Origin: GCA-002701945 sp964442015
Lineage (GTDB): Bacteria > Fidelibacterota > Marinisomatia > Marinisomatales > TCS55
Assembly (NCBI GenBank): GCA_964442015.1
Contig: CAYTYA010000039.1
Coordinates: forward strand, 1-14,893
Length of the DNA stretch: 14,893 bases
Direction: 5' to 3'
The notes under the pieces were generated by a model. The model was not told the DNA's origin, did not search any database, and saw nothing but the letters and a program-made list of their open reading frames with translations. Position numbers and translations under genes: made by a program. This document shows positions 8,290 through 14,752 of the stretch, piece by piece. Numbering within the stretch: the first letter of the stretch is position 1; each line of letters opens with the position of its first letter.

Positions 8290-10142
8290 AGATTTTTCCC
8301 TTTTATACGCAAATTACCCATACGAGCTGTCCATCCCTGCTTATCACAGAATTCTAGTACAGGAATAGCAAATTTTCTTGTTAAACCTGTATAGTTTTTA
8401 AACGATGATATATCCAATTCATTATTTGATTGAAAATGTTTTTTATTTATCAGATACAGTTTATCTATATTTTCTGAATGCATCCAAAGATCAATATTTA
8501 CTTTAACTAATTTTTTTTTATTTTTTAAAACATGTAATATCTCTAGACCCTTTCTTTCAGTTATATCGAATTGTTCAGAAATTTCTTTAGTGGTGATTGG
8601 AATAAAACCATTTTTAATAATACTCTTTTCTAACCCTTTATAAAGATGCATCATATTATCGCTTATTTTTATCTTATGTGATGTTAAAGCATATTCTGAT
8701 CCAATCCTTTTAATAAGCCCTTCTTTTTCTACCAATGAAAGTATTTCAAGAAACCATCCTTCTTCAATTTTAGATTGTTGTTTTAATACGTCAGAACCCA
8801 TACCATTCCTCAATGGATTATTATCATGAAAAATCTTCAATATTCTAATAATATTCTGCATACTTTCATTTTTTATGTCTTCAGTATAAACAAACCCACT
8901 TTCAGTAATAAAGATGCCTAAATCTTTTATCCATTTAGATATCTCATCAATATGAAGTTGAGTTATAGATGACCACTCATTAATTAATTTGGGCATACTA
9001 TAATTTATAAGTTGACCAAATCTTTTTATTGGATCTATTGCTAGTAATGGAACCCATGATTTGAATGGGAGATTTTTTATGATTAAAGTTGTTAAAATAA
9101 TCCCTCCTCCTAATGTAGTTATTGGAGAGTAAGATCTTATAACAAATAAATCATCTTGGAAGATAGATAGACTTTTTTCCATTTTCACTAAAACATTCGT
9201 ACTTATATTATTATCTATTGTTTTTTTTTCAATTAAATATATCCTAGCAAATATTTCAGCAGTCCCTAAATGGATTCGAACTCTCTGTCTATGCTTAAAT
9301 TTTTTATTACTTTGATTGGTAATTGTAATCCTTGCAATAAATTGATTCACTGATATCATACTCGAACTTGATGTTAATTGAGAGCCTCTACATACTTTAT
9401 CCAATTCAATATTTGCTAAGTTTATTGCTGCTCTATCACCAATTTGGACAGAATTAATTTCTTCACCGTGCCTCTGAATTCCTCGAGCCTTAGTTAAAAT
9501 ATTATCTGGTAAAACAAATACTTTGTCTCCCTTCTTAAGCTGACCTGATAATACTGTTCCAGTAACTATCGTTCCAAAACCCATCATTGAAAATGAACGA
9601 TCAACATGTAATCTGAAAATATCATGTTTTTTGATTTTATTTTTAAATGCGATCTGTTTTGATAAAATCTTCTTTAATTGATTTATGCCTACATTGGTTT
9701 GCACTGATGTTCGTACAATTTCAATATTTTCAAAAACATCTCTGACCATCTCACGAACTTCTAGTTCAACAAGATCTATCCATTCCTTTTCCTGAATTAA
9801 ATCAATCTTTGTCAGAACAATTATACATGTAGAAATATTTAAAATTTGTAAAATCTGGAGATGTTCTTTGGTTTGTGGCATAATACCATCATCTACAGCA
9901 ACTACTAATAATGCAATATGAATATTAGATACACCTGCTACCATATTACGTATAAACTTTTCATGTCCAGGCATATCAATAATAGTGATATTATCATTAA
10001 GAAATGCAAAACCTAAATCAATGGTCATACCTCGATTTTTTTCATCAACTAATCTATCAGTATCTGTACCCGTTAGAGCTTTGACCAAGGATGTTTTACC
10101 ATGATCTATGTGTCCAGCAGTCCCTATAACTACGTGAGGCAT
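8286..10142 (-). CDS. selB: Selenocysteine-specific elongation factor SelB
   Basis: SelB is a GTPase that carries Sec-tRNA(Sec) to the ribosome at UGA codons marked by an mRNA SECIS hairpin. Starting at the ATG at 10142 gives 618 residues, near the usual length. The G domain has G1 GTAGHIDHGKTS (7-18), RGMT (37-40), DMPGH (56-60) and TKID (111-114), followed by EF-Tu-like beta-barrel domains. The C-terminal part holds winged helices; the last (YTGLTRKFAIP, 584-594) matches the SECIS-binding domain. I chose this ATG because family members begin MPHVVIGTAGHIDHGKT. It lies one base after the selA stop, and an upstream TTG at 10166 would add eight residues inside selA. SelB implies selenoproteins elsewhere, although none of the genes here has an in-frame UGA. 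Confidence 0.97.
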   Translation of the reverse strand: MPHVVIGTAGHIDHGKTSLVKALTGTDTDRLVDEKNRGMTIDLGFAFLNDNITIIDMPGHEKFIRNMVAGVSNIHIALLVVAVDDGIMPQTKEHLQILQILNISTCIIVLTKIDLIQEKEWIDLVELEVREMVRDVFENIEIVRTSVQTNVGINQLKKILSKQIAFKNKIKKHDIFRLHVDRSFSMMGFGTIVTGTVLSGQLKKGDKVFVLPDNILTKARGIQRHGEEINSVQIGDRAAINLANIELDKVCRGSQLTSSSSMISVNQFIARITITNQSNKKFKHRQRVRIHLGTAEIFARIYLIEKKTIDNNISTNVLVKMEKSLSIFQDDLFVIRSYSPITTLGGGIILTTLIIKNLPFKSWVPLLAIDPIKRFGQLINYSMPKLINEWSSITQLHIDEISKWIKDLGIFITESGFVYTEDIKNESMQNIIRILKIFHDNNPLRNGMGSDVLKQQSKIEEGWFLEILSLVEKEGLIKRIGSEYALTSHKIKISDNMMHLYKGLEKSIIKNGFIPITTKEISEQFDITERKGLEILHVLKNKKKLVKVNIDLWMHSENIDKLYLINKKHFQSNNELDISSFKNYTGLTRKFAIPVLEFCDKQGWTARMGNLRIKGKNL

Positions 10143-10143
10143 A

Positions 10144-11514
10144 TTAAAGCTGCTTAATTGATTCAATCAAATGAGATATTTGTTTAGGCAATACAGCTTT
10201 CAAGTCAATATAAAAGACATTCCCTTTAGTATACCCAACGACAGGGTATTTACCTAAACGGAAAGATTTTGCCAATGATGATACAGATATTTTCCGTGGT
10301 TGAAATTTTAAGGCTGCACTAGGAATAGATTTTAATGGCAATGAGCCACTTCCTGCTTCTACCAAGGATTCTTCTAAAGTGAGACCAAGAACCTTGATCT
10401 TACTTTTAGGGATACTATCAATAATTCTTTTTCCCCTAACAAATAATTCTCTTTTTGATGTAGTAAGTAATTGTAAAGATAAATTGCTTGAGTCAAATTT
10501 ATCCTCTGATTGAAAAGTCTTAAGTGTTTCTTCCATAAAAGCTATCGTCCACTTATCACATCGATATGTTCTATGCAAAGGGTTTTGTGAAATCTTATTT
10601 ATATACCTTTTTTTTCCAATAATGAATCCACATTGAGGACCTCCTATTAATTTGTCACCAGAAAAAGTTATTATATCAGCACCCATCTTTGAAATCTCTT
10701 GAACATTCTTTTCCCTTGGTAAATTATAATTCTCAGTAGAAATAATTGTTCCAGATCCTAAATCTACAACAAGAGGAACTCTTTTTTTCTTTGATAGCAA
10801 TGCCAGATCTTTAAGTGGCACTTCTTTTGTAAATCCCTTAACAACATAATTGCTAGTATGGGCCCATAAAATAACACCTGTTGATGATGATATAGCTTTT
10901 TCGTAATCAGCTAAATGAGTCCTATTTGTAGTACCAACTTCTATGAGTTTAGCATGGCTTTTTTGAATTATATCAGGTATACGAAAAGAGCCACCAATCT
11001 CAACTTCCTGACCCCTAGACACAATTACTTCTTTACTTTCTGCTAAAGAATTAAGAGATAATAAAACTGCAGAAGCATTATTATTAACTAATAAACTAGA
11101 TTGAGAACCAAATATTGCATTAGACATTTGTGATAAATGATTTTGTCGGTAACCACGTTTTCCATCTAATAAATCAAATTCCAAATTAATGTAGCCATCT
11201 AATTTAGTTGCCACTCTTTGAATTATTTTTTTTGATATAGGAGCACGACCAAATCCAGTATGTAATACTATACCTGTACCATTAATTAAATTTTTAATTG
11301 AGGATTGATCCAATCTATTAATTTCTTGAATAATTCTCTGAATAATCTCCTTGCGATTATAATCTAATTTATTGGACTGTGCCAATTTTCTGTATAGCTT
11401 AATTTCTAAATTAATTATTTCCTTTAAGTACCTATTATGTAGATTTATACTATTATTTATCTCATGCATAACTTGAGATACGGACGGAAGTTCTTTTAAC
11501 TGCTTGCTAATCAT
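10144..11514 (-). CDS. selA: L-seryl-tRNA(Sec) selenium transferase SelA
   Basis: SelA is a PLP enzyme that converts Ser-tRNA(Sec) to Sec-tRNA(Sec) with selenophosphate. Numbering from the ATG at 11514 (456 residues), the PLP lysine is about K288 in FSGDKLIGGPQCGF. Other signatures are the NGTGIVLHTGFGRAPIS block (78-94), VNNNASAVLL (143-152), SRGQEVEIGGSFRIPD (166-181), EVGTTNRTHLADY (192-204) and DKWTIAFMEETL (320-331). The N-terminal LKELPSVSQVM fits the family start. An in-frame TTG at 11523 would add three residues; neither start has a clear Shine-Dalgarno. The gene follows the transporter by about 40 bases and leads directly into selB. selC (tRNA-Sec) and selD are absent from the window. 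Confidence 0.97.
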   Translation of the reverse strand: MISKQLKELPSVSQVMHEINNSINLHNRYLKEIINLEIKLYRKLAQSNKLDYNRKEIIQRIIQEINRLDQSSIKNLINGTGIVLHTGFGRAPISKKIIQRVATKLDGYINLEFDLLDGKRGYRQNHLSQMSNAIFGSQSSLLVNNNASAVLLSLNSLAESKEVIVSRGQEVEIGGSFRIPDIIQKSHAKLIEVGTTNRTHLADYEKAISSSTGVILWAHTSNYVVKGFTKEVPLKDLALLSKKKRVPLVVDLGSGTIISTENYNLPREKNVQEISKMGADIITFSGDKLIGGPQCGFIIGKKRYINKISQNPLHRTYRCDKWTIAFMEETLKTFQSEDKFDSSNLSLQLLTTSKRELFVRGKRIIDSIPKSKIKVLGLTLEESLVEAGSGSLPLKSIPSAALKFQPRKISVSSLAKSFRLGKYPVVGYTKGNVFYIDLKAVLPKQISHLIESIKQL

Positions 11515-11556
11515 ATCAATCAATAAAATAGATATATTTTATCACTAAAATAATAA

Positions 11557-12723
11557 TCATGATTTTAAAATAATAAAATAACTTGTAATTAAAGCGGGAA
11601 TAAGTAAAAAACCCATAGATATAAATATTATGGTAGTTCCAAAATTAATTGCAAGAATTCCACCTATCATTGCTGCAAGAGATCCAATCCCCATGCTTAG
11701 AAAAAAGTTGATTCCATATCCTATTCCTCTATTATTACTATTTGTTAAATCTGCAATAATTGTATTGCAAATTGGTTGGCTGCTAAAATATGTCATTCCT
11801 AGGCATAAACTACAAAAAATAAGCAAAAACCCTTTGGAATAGCCCATTAATAGTAAAAAAGGGATATTTATCGCAATAATATATGGTAGGATTCTAATCC
11901 TGTTGAAATGCGTTCCAAGCTTTCCTCCTATAATTTGACCAATAACTCCTGATAAAAACACAAAAGAAGGGAAAACACCTGCCTTCATAGTATCAGAAAT
12001 AAAAGGAAGGAATTCTTTGGTGTTTTCAGCAAAATGAATTGGCATAAATGTTGTAAATCCATAGTATACAAACCCCATAATCAGATTAGTTATATAAAAG
12101 AATAGCAAAGCTATTCTATTTGTCACCTTAGCCTTCTTTTCATTATTCATTATTTCAACATTTTTAGTATCTTTTGTAGATGGTATTAATAATATTGAAG
12201 CAATTCCAAGAGTGAAATTAAATAATCCTAAAGTTGCATAGGATGCGCGCCAGGAAATAAAAAGAGCAAGAGTGGTTGCCAATACGGGGCCAATTGCCGA
12301 TCCAGTTGAGCCAAAAATGCCATGGACTGCCATACCTTTTGTTATATGATGAATGCGATTAGAAATTAAAGTAAGCCCTGCCGGGTGGTATATACTCGAA
12401 GTAAGACCTAATAATCCTAAACCAAAAACCAATAGATTAAATGAATTAGATACTGAAATAAGTATCGCTGAGAAACTAGAGCCAAATAAATATAGTATTA
12501 ACAATGTTTTTCCACCGATCTTATTCTCGAGCCAACCAGATGGAATGGCTCCAACTCCGAACATGAAAGCACTAATTGTAACAACAAATCCTAAAACATC
12601 TATTCCTACATTAAACTCGCTCATAAAGATTGGAATCAGGCTTGGCAACGCTAACATTAATGCATGAACAGATAGATGGGCACCTCCTGTGATCGCTAGT
12701 ATTGTTTTCTCAATTCTGTTCAT
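11557..12723 (-). CDS. Major facilitator superfamily transporter, Fsr (fosmidomycin-resistance)-like
   Basis: This is a 12-helix inner-membrane transporter. From the ATG at 12723 it has 388 residues. Six hydrophobic segments precede a charged central loop (about 181-203, with KDTKNVEIMNNEKKAK), and six follow. MFS motif A is GWLENKIGGK (63-72) between helices 2 and 3. HPAG (113-116) and GSAIGP (141-146) resemble the Fsr subgroup of drug exporters, but the substrate cannot be read from this. An alternative TTG start at 12738 would add five residues, but GAAGG abuts that TTG directly. The ATG has GAAGG about 15 bases upstream, longer than ideal, so the start is uncertain. It is the first gene after the rplS terminator and lies just upstream of selA, which raises but does not prove a selenium-related role. 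Confidence 0.88.
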   Translation of the reverse strand: MNRIEKTILAITGGAHLSVHALMLALPSLIPIFMSEFNVGIDVLGFVVTISAFMFGVGAIPSGWLENKIGGKTLLILYLFGSSFSAILISVSNSFNLLVFGLGLLGLTSSIYHPAGLTLISNRIHHITKGMAVHGIFGSTGSAIGPVLATTLALFISWRASYATLGLFNFTLGIASILLIPSTKDTKNVEIMNNEKKAKVTNRIALLFFYITNLIMGFVYYGFTTFMPIHFAENTKEFLPFISDTMKAGVFPSFVFLSGVIGQIIGGKLGTHFNRIRILPYIIAINIPFLLLMGYSKGFLLIFCSLCLGMTYFSSQPICNTIIADLTNSNNRGIGYGINFFLSMGIGSLAAMIGGILAINFGTTIIFISMGFLLIPALITSYFIILKS

Positions 12724-12747
12724 ATTATAAATATTCAACCTTCAAAT

Positions 12748-12776
12748 GTTATAATTACAAAAAACTTAAAAAACAG
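12748..12776 (-). promoter_or_regulatory. Possible promoter for the transporter-selA-selB-mutS run
   Basis: On the minus strand TATAAC (12753-12748) matches five of six bases of a -10 box, 17 bases after CTGTTT (12776-12771), a poor -35 box. Initiation near 12741 would leave a leader of about 18 bases containing GAAGG. The position between the rplS terminator and the transporter start is right. The sequence support is modest because this DNA is very AT-rich. Confidence 0.3.
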
Positions 12777-12792
12777 AATCATTTATTTTTTT

Positions 12793-12820
12793 GCTTATTT
12801 ATATATTTAAATAAATAAGC
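12793..12820. repeat. AT-rich inverted repeat abutting the rplS terminator
   Basis: The stretch gcttatttat...ataaataagc is a perfect 10-base inverted repeat around an 8-base loop (12803-12810). It shares its last two bases (12819-12820) with the GC-rich terminator hairpin next to it, so the two stems cannot both form completely. It may support termination or simply supply the T-rich tail of that terminator. Confidence 0.5.
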
Positions 12821-12849
12821 CCTCACTACCAGCTTAGGATAATGAGGGC
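12805..12849 (-). terminator. Rho-independent terminator after rplS
   Basis: On the minus strand GCCCTCATTA (12849-12840) pairs with TAGTGAGGGC (12828-12819). This gives a 10-base stem with one U-G wobble and an 11-base loop, and the T-rich stretch TTATTTATTT follows. It begins 24 bases after the rplS stop and fits the end of the rpsP-khpA-rimM-trmD-rplS operon. The plus strand after the hairpin has no T-run, so it is one-directional. Confidence 0.82.
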
Positions 12850-12873
12850 GAAAATAGGATAAATACGCTAAGA

Positions 12874-13215
12874 TTAGCGTTTTTCTGTGATCCTGGTTGC
12901 TTTACCAGTCAATTCGCGTAAATAGTGTAGTTTTGCGCGTCTCACTTTGCCTTTGCGGTCTACCTTAATTGAATTTATCATAGGAGAATGTAAAGGGAAG
13001 ATCCTCTCTACGCCAACACCTCCAGAGATTTTACGTACTGTAAAAGTTTCTTCTACCCCGCCTCCACTTTTAGATATAACAACACCTTTAAAAATCTGCA
13101 ATCGTTCTTTGCCACCTTCCACAACTCTTACTCCAATAGAAAGAGTATCTCCAGGAGAAAAATCTGGCAAGTCATCTCTTAACTGATCTTTTACTGCTTC
13201 TTGTAATTTATTCAT
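12874..13215 (-). CDS. rplS: 50S ribosomal protein L19
   Basis: L19 is a large-subunit protein at the interface between the 50S and 30S subunits. The 113 residues match the family. Recognisable blocks are FSPGDTLSIGVRVVEGGKER (19-38), the conserved QIFKGVVISKSGGG (40-53), ETFTVRKISGGVGVERIFPLHSP (56-78) and the C-terminal RRAKLHYLRELTGKATRI (92-109). GAGG lies 7 bases before the ATG, and the ATG overlaps the trmD stop by four bases (ATGA). It is the last gene of its operon and is followed by a strong hairpin terminator. Confidence 0.98.
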   Translation of the reverse strand: MNKLQEAVKDQLRDDLPDFSPGDTLSIGVRVVEGGKERLQIFKGVVISKSGGGVEETFTVRKISGGVGVERIFPLHSPMINSIKVDRKGKVRRAKLHYLRELTGKATRITEKR

Positions 13216-13940
13216 GATCTATCCTCTAATGATTTAAGTTTTTTCGTCCTTTTTAACCATAAATCTGGACGTTTATTTTTAGTTCTTAGGCGTCTTTCAC
13301 TTTTGCGCCATTTACTTATCTTATCATGATCACCACTTAATAAAACATCTGGAACGGTTAAATTATCAATTTCAGATGGTCTTGTATAATATGGGGCATC
13401 CAATTCTATGCCAGAAAAAAATGAATCTGTCTTGACAGAATCAAAATTATTTAGCACACCTGGAATTAATCTGACAATACTATCAATCATAATCATTGCT
13501 GGAATTTCACCATTAGTAACAACATAATCACCTAATGAATATTCATTGGTCACATACTTATCAATCACACGTTGATCAATATCTTTATAGTGACCACAAA
13601 TAAATATCAGGTTGTCAAAATCACTATTTTCCATTGCATTATGATGGGACCACAAATTTCCCTGTGGGGAAGGGTAAATAATTTTCGTATTACTACCAAC
13701 TTCCAAATTATTAATAATTTGATCTAAGGCTGCAAATAATGGTTCGGCCATTAAAATCATACCACCTCCGCCTCCATAAGGAGCATCATCAATCTGTTTA
13801 TAATTCCCTAAACCATAATCCCTTAAGTCTACTATATAAAATTTAACTACATCACCTTCAATCGCTTTACGCAATATAGATTGTTCTATAATAGAATTGA
13901 TCATATCTGGAATCGGTGTAATAATTGAAATTGTCTTCAA
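13212..13940 (-). CDS. trmD: tRNA (guanine-37-N1)-methyltransferase TrmD
   Basis: TrmD methylates G37 next to the anticodon of some tRNAs using S-adenosylmethionine, which prevents +1 frameshifting. The 242 residues are typical of this SPOUT (trefoil-knot) enzyme. Visible motifs are DDAPYGGGGGM (51-61), CGHYKDIDQRV (115-125), SLGDYVVTNGEIPAMIMIDS (135-154), RLIPGVL (157-163) and LDAPYYTRP (180-188). R157 and D181 match the known catalytic Arg and Asp. Two motifs differ from the common E. coli forms: KDID where EGID is usual, and TNGE where SGGE is usual. The start is TTG at 13940, supported by GGAGG about 10 bases upstream and by a TTGA overlap with the rimM stop. Confidence 0.97.
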   Translation of the reverse strand: MKTISIITPIPDMINSIIEQSILRKAIEGDVVKFYIVDLRDYGLGNYKQIDDAPYGGGGGMILMAEPLFAALDQIINNLEVGSNTKIIYPSPQGNLWSHHNAMENSDFDNLIFICGHYKDIDQRVIDKYVTNEYSLGDYVVTNGEIPAMIMIDSIVRLIPGVLNNFDSVKTDSFFSGIELDAPYYTRPSEIDNLTVPDVLLSGDHDKISKWRKSERRLRTKNKRPDLWLKRTKKLKSLEDRS

Positions 13941-14437
13941 TCTAATAATCCCTCCATAGGGGTAATTAATACTGCTCTTTGCGAATAATCTATACTTTTA
14001 ACAATTTCAGGTATTATTGGAATCAGGAATTCCCTATCACCATCATTAATTACATAGGCATCATTTGCTGGGAGCCAAAGAATTTCTCCTAATCTACCAA
14101 TACGAATCCCTTCATTAGTAAATACTCCATATCCAATCAATTCACTAGAAAGAAAATGGATAGAATCCAGCTCATCAACTAATGCAAATATCTTTTTGCC
14201 AATAATAGTTTCAGCACTATCTCTATCTTTAAAACCCTTAAAAATAAAACTAGATTTTTTACCAGAACCTACCATTTTATTTAATTGAAGCTTACTAGAG
14301 GATTTTTCTGTAAGCCCAATCTGCAATTGATGGGAATGAATATAATCCTCAAAATAACGTGATAACGGACGAACAGATACTGCACCTTTCAAGCCAGATG
14401 CACGAGTAACTTCTCCTATAGGAAAAAGTTTATTCAT
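13937..14437 (-). CDS. rimM: 16S rRNA processing/ribosome maturation factor RimM
   Basis: RimM helps mature the 30S head, binding S19 and acting on the 3' domain of 16S rRNA. The 166 residues fit the family. The N-terminal RimM barrel covers about 1-90 (IGEVTRASGLKGAVSVRPL at 7-25, FKGFKDRDSAETIIGKKIF at 66-84). The PRC-barrel follows, with IGRLGEILWLPANDAYVIN (113-131) and the signature EFLIPIIPEIVKSID (136-150). It starts 13 bases after khpA with no clear Shine-Dalgarno. Its stop overlaps the trmD TTG (TTGA). The order rpsP-khpA-rimM-trmD-rplS is the standard bacterial one. Confidence 0.96.
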   Translation of the reverse strand: MNKLFPIGEVTRASGLKGAVSVRPLSRYFEDYIHSHQLQIGLTEKSSSKLQLNKMVGSGKKSSFIFKGFKDRDSAETIIGKKIFALVDELDSIHFLSSELIGYGVFTNEGIRIGRLGEILWLPANDAYVINDGDREFLIPIIPEIVKSIDYSQRAVLITPMEGLLD

Positions 14438-14450
14438 ATTAAATCGCTAG

Positions 14451-14684
14451 CTAATCAATTACATCTAGACGAGCGCGCTTACCGCCTTGCTTTGCATTAA
14501 TTGCAAAAACTAAGGTACGAATGGCTGAAATATTTCTTCCACTCTTACCTATGATCTTTCCATAATCACCTTCACCTACAGTCAATTCGTAGATTATACG
14601 TTGTTCCGTTTCTACATCTGTTACATTTACCTCATCTGGTTTATCTACCAAATGTTTGGCTATACTTTCAACTAACTCCTTCAT
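14451..14684 (-). CDS. khpA: KH-domain RNA-binding protein KhpA
   Basis: KhpA is a single KH-domain RNA-binding protein; in firmicutes it pairs with KhpB and affects cell division and small-RNA biology. From the ATG at 14684 it has 77 residues. The start MKELVESIAKHLVDKPDEV is the classic family N-terminus, and the KH loop is GDYGKIIGKSGR (39-50), followed by NISAIRTLV. I prefer this ATG to the one six bases upstream (14690) because GGAGG is 8 bases from it but only 2 from the upstream ATG. It lies 13 bases before rimM. A 62-base segment with inverted repeats separates it from rpsP. Confidence 0.93.
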   Translation of the reverse strand: MKELVESIAKHLVDKPDEVNVTDVETEQRIIYELTVGEGDYGKIIGKSGRNISAIRTLVFAINAKQGGKRARLDVID

Positions 14685-14690
14685 ACTCAT

Positions 14691-14752
14691 TTCCTCCTTG
14701 GGCCTTTATGCTTACTAGCATGACCCATATTCATTATTCATCAATTTTGGCC
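14691..14752 (-). other. rpsP-khpA intergenic segment with inverted repeats and a possible 15-codon ORF
   Basis: On the minus strand GGGCC at the rpsP stop (14753-14749) can pair with GGCCC (14704-14700), just before the khpA Shine-Dalgarno. Inside is a perfect 5-base stem, ATGCT/AGCAT, with a 4-base loop (14721-14708). An alternative GGG/CCC pairing closes the inner hairpin (14726-14700). The segment also holds an ATG at 14734 that opens 15 codons (see findings) whose TGA overlaps the upstream khpA ATG. No T-run follows, so it is not a terminator. It may be an RNA processing or translation-control element. Confidence 0.35.

Noticed and set aside
10143..10166. Longer selB start at TTG 10166
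   Set aside because: Family members begin at MPHVVIGTAGHIDHGKT; the extra eight residues come from selA coding sequence and no Shine-Dalgarno supports the TTG.
11515..11556. Possible selC (tRNA-Sec) gene near selA
   Set aside because: This gap and the others in the window are too short or lack any cloverleaf, so tRNA-Sec must lie elsewhere.
11630..11842. 70-residue plus-strand ORF antisense to the transporter
   Set aside because: The hydrophobic content mirrors the membrane helices on the other strand; no start signal.
12353..12667. 104-residue plus-strand ORF antisense to the transporter
   Set aside because: It is the longest shadow ORF but is fully antisense to MFS helices 1-5, which carry motif A; no Shine-Dalgarno and no recognisable domain.
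12947..13186. 79-residue plus-strand ORF antisense to rplS
   Set aside because: It lies entirely opposite the conserved L19 gene; Pro/Thr/Ser-rich composition reflects the reverse complement.
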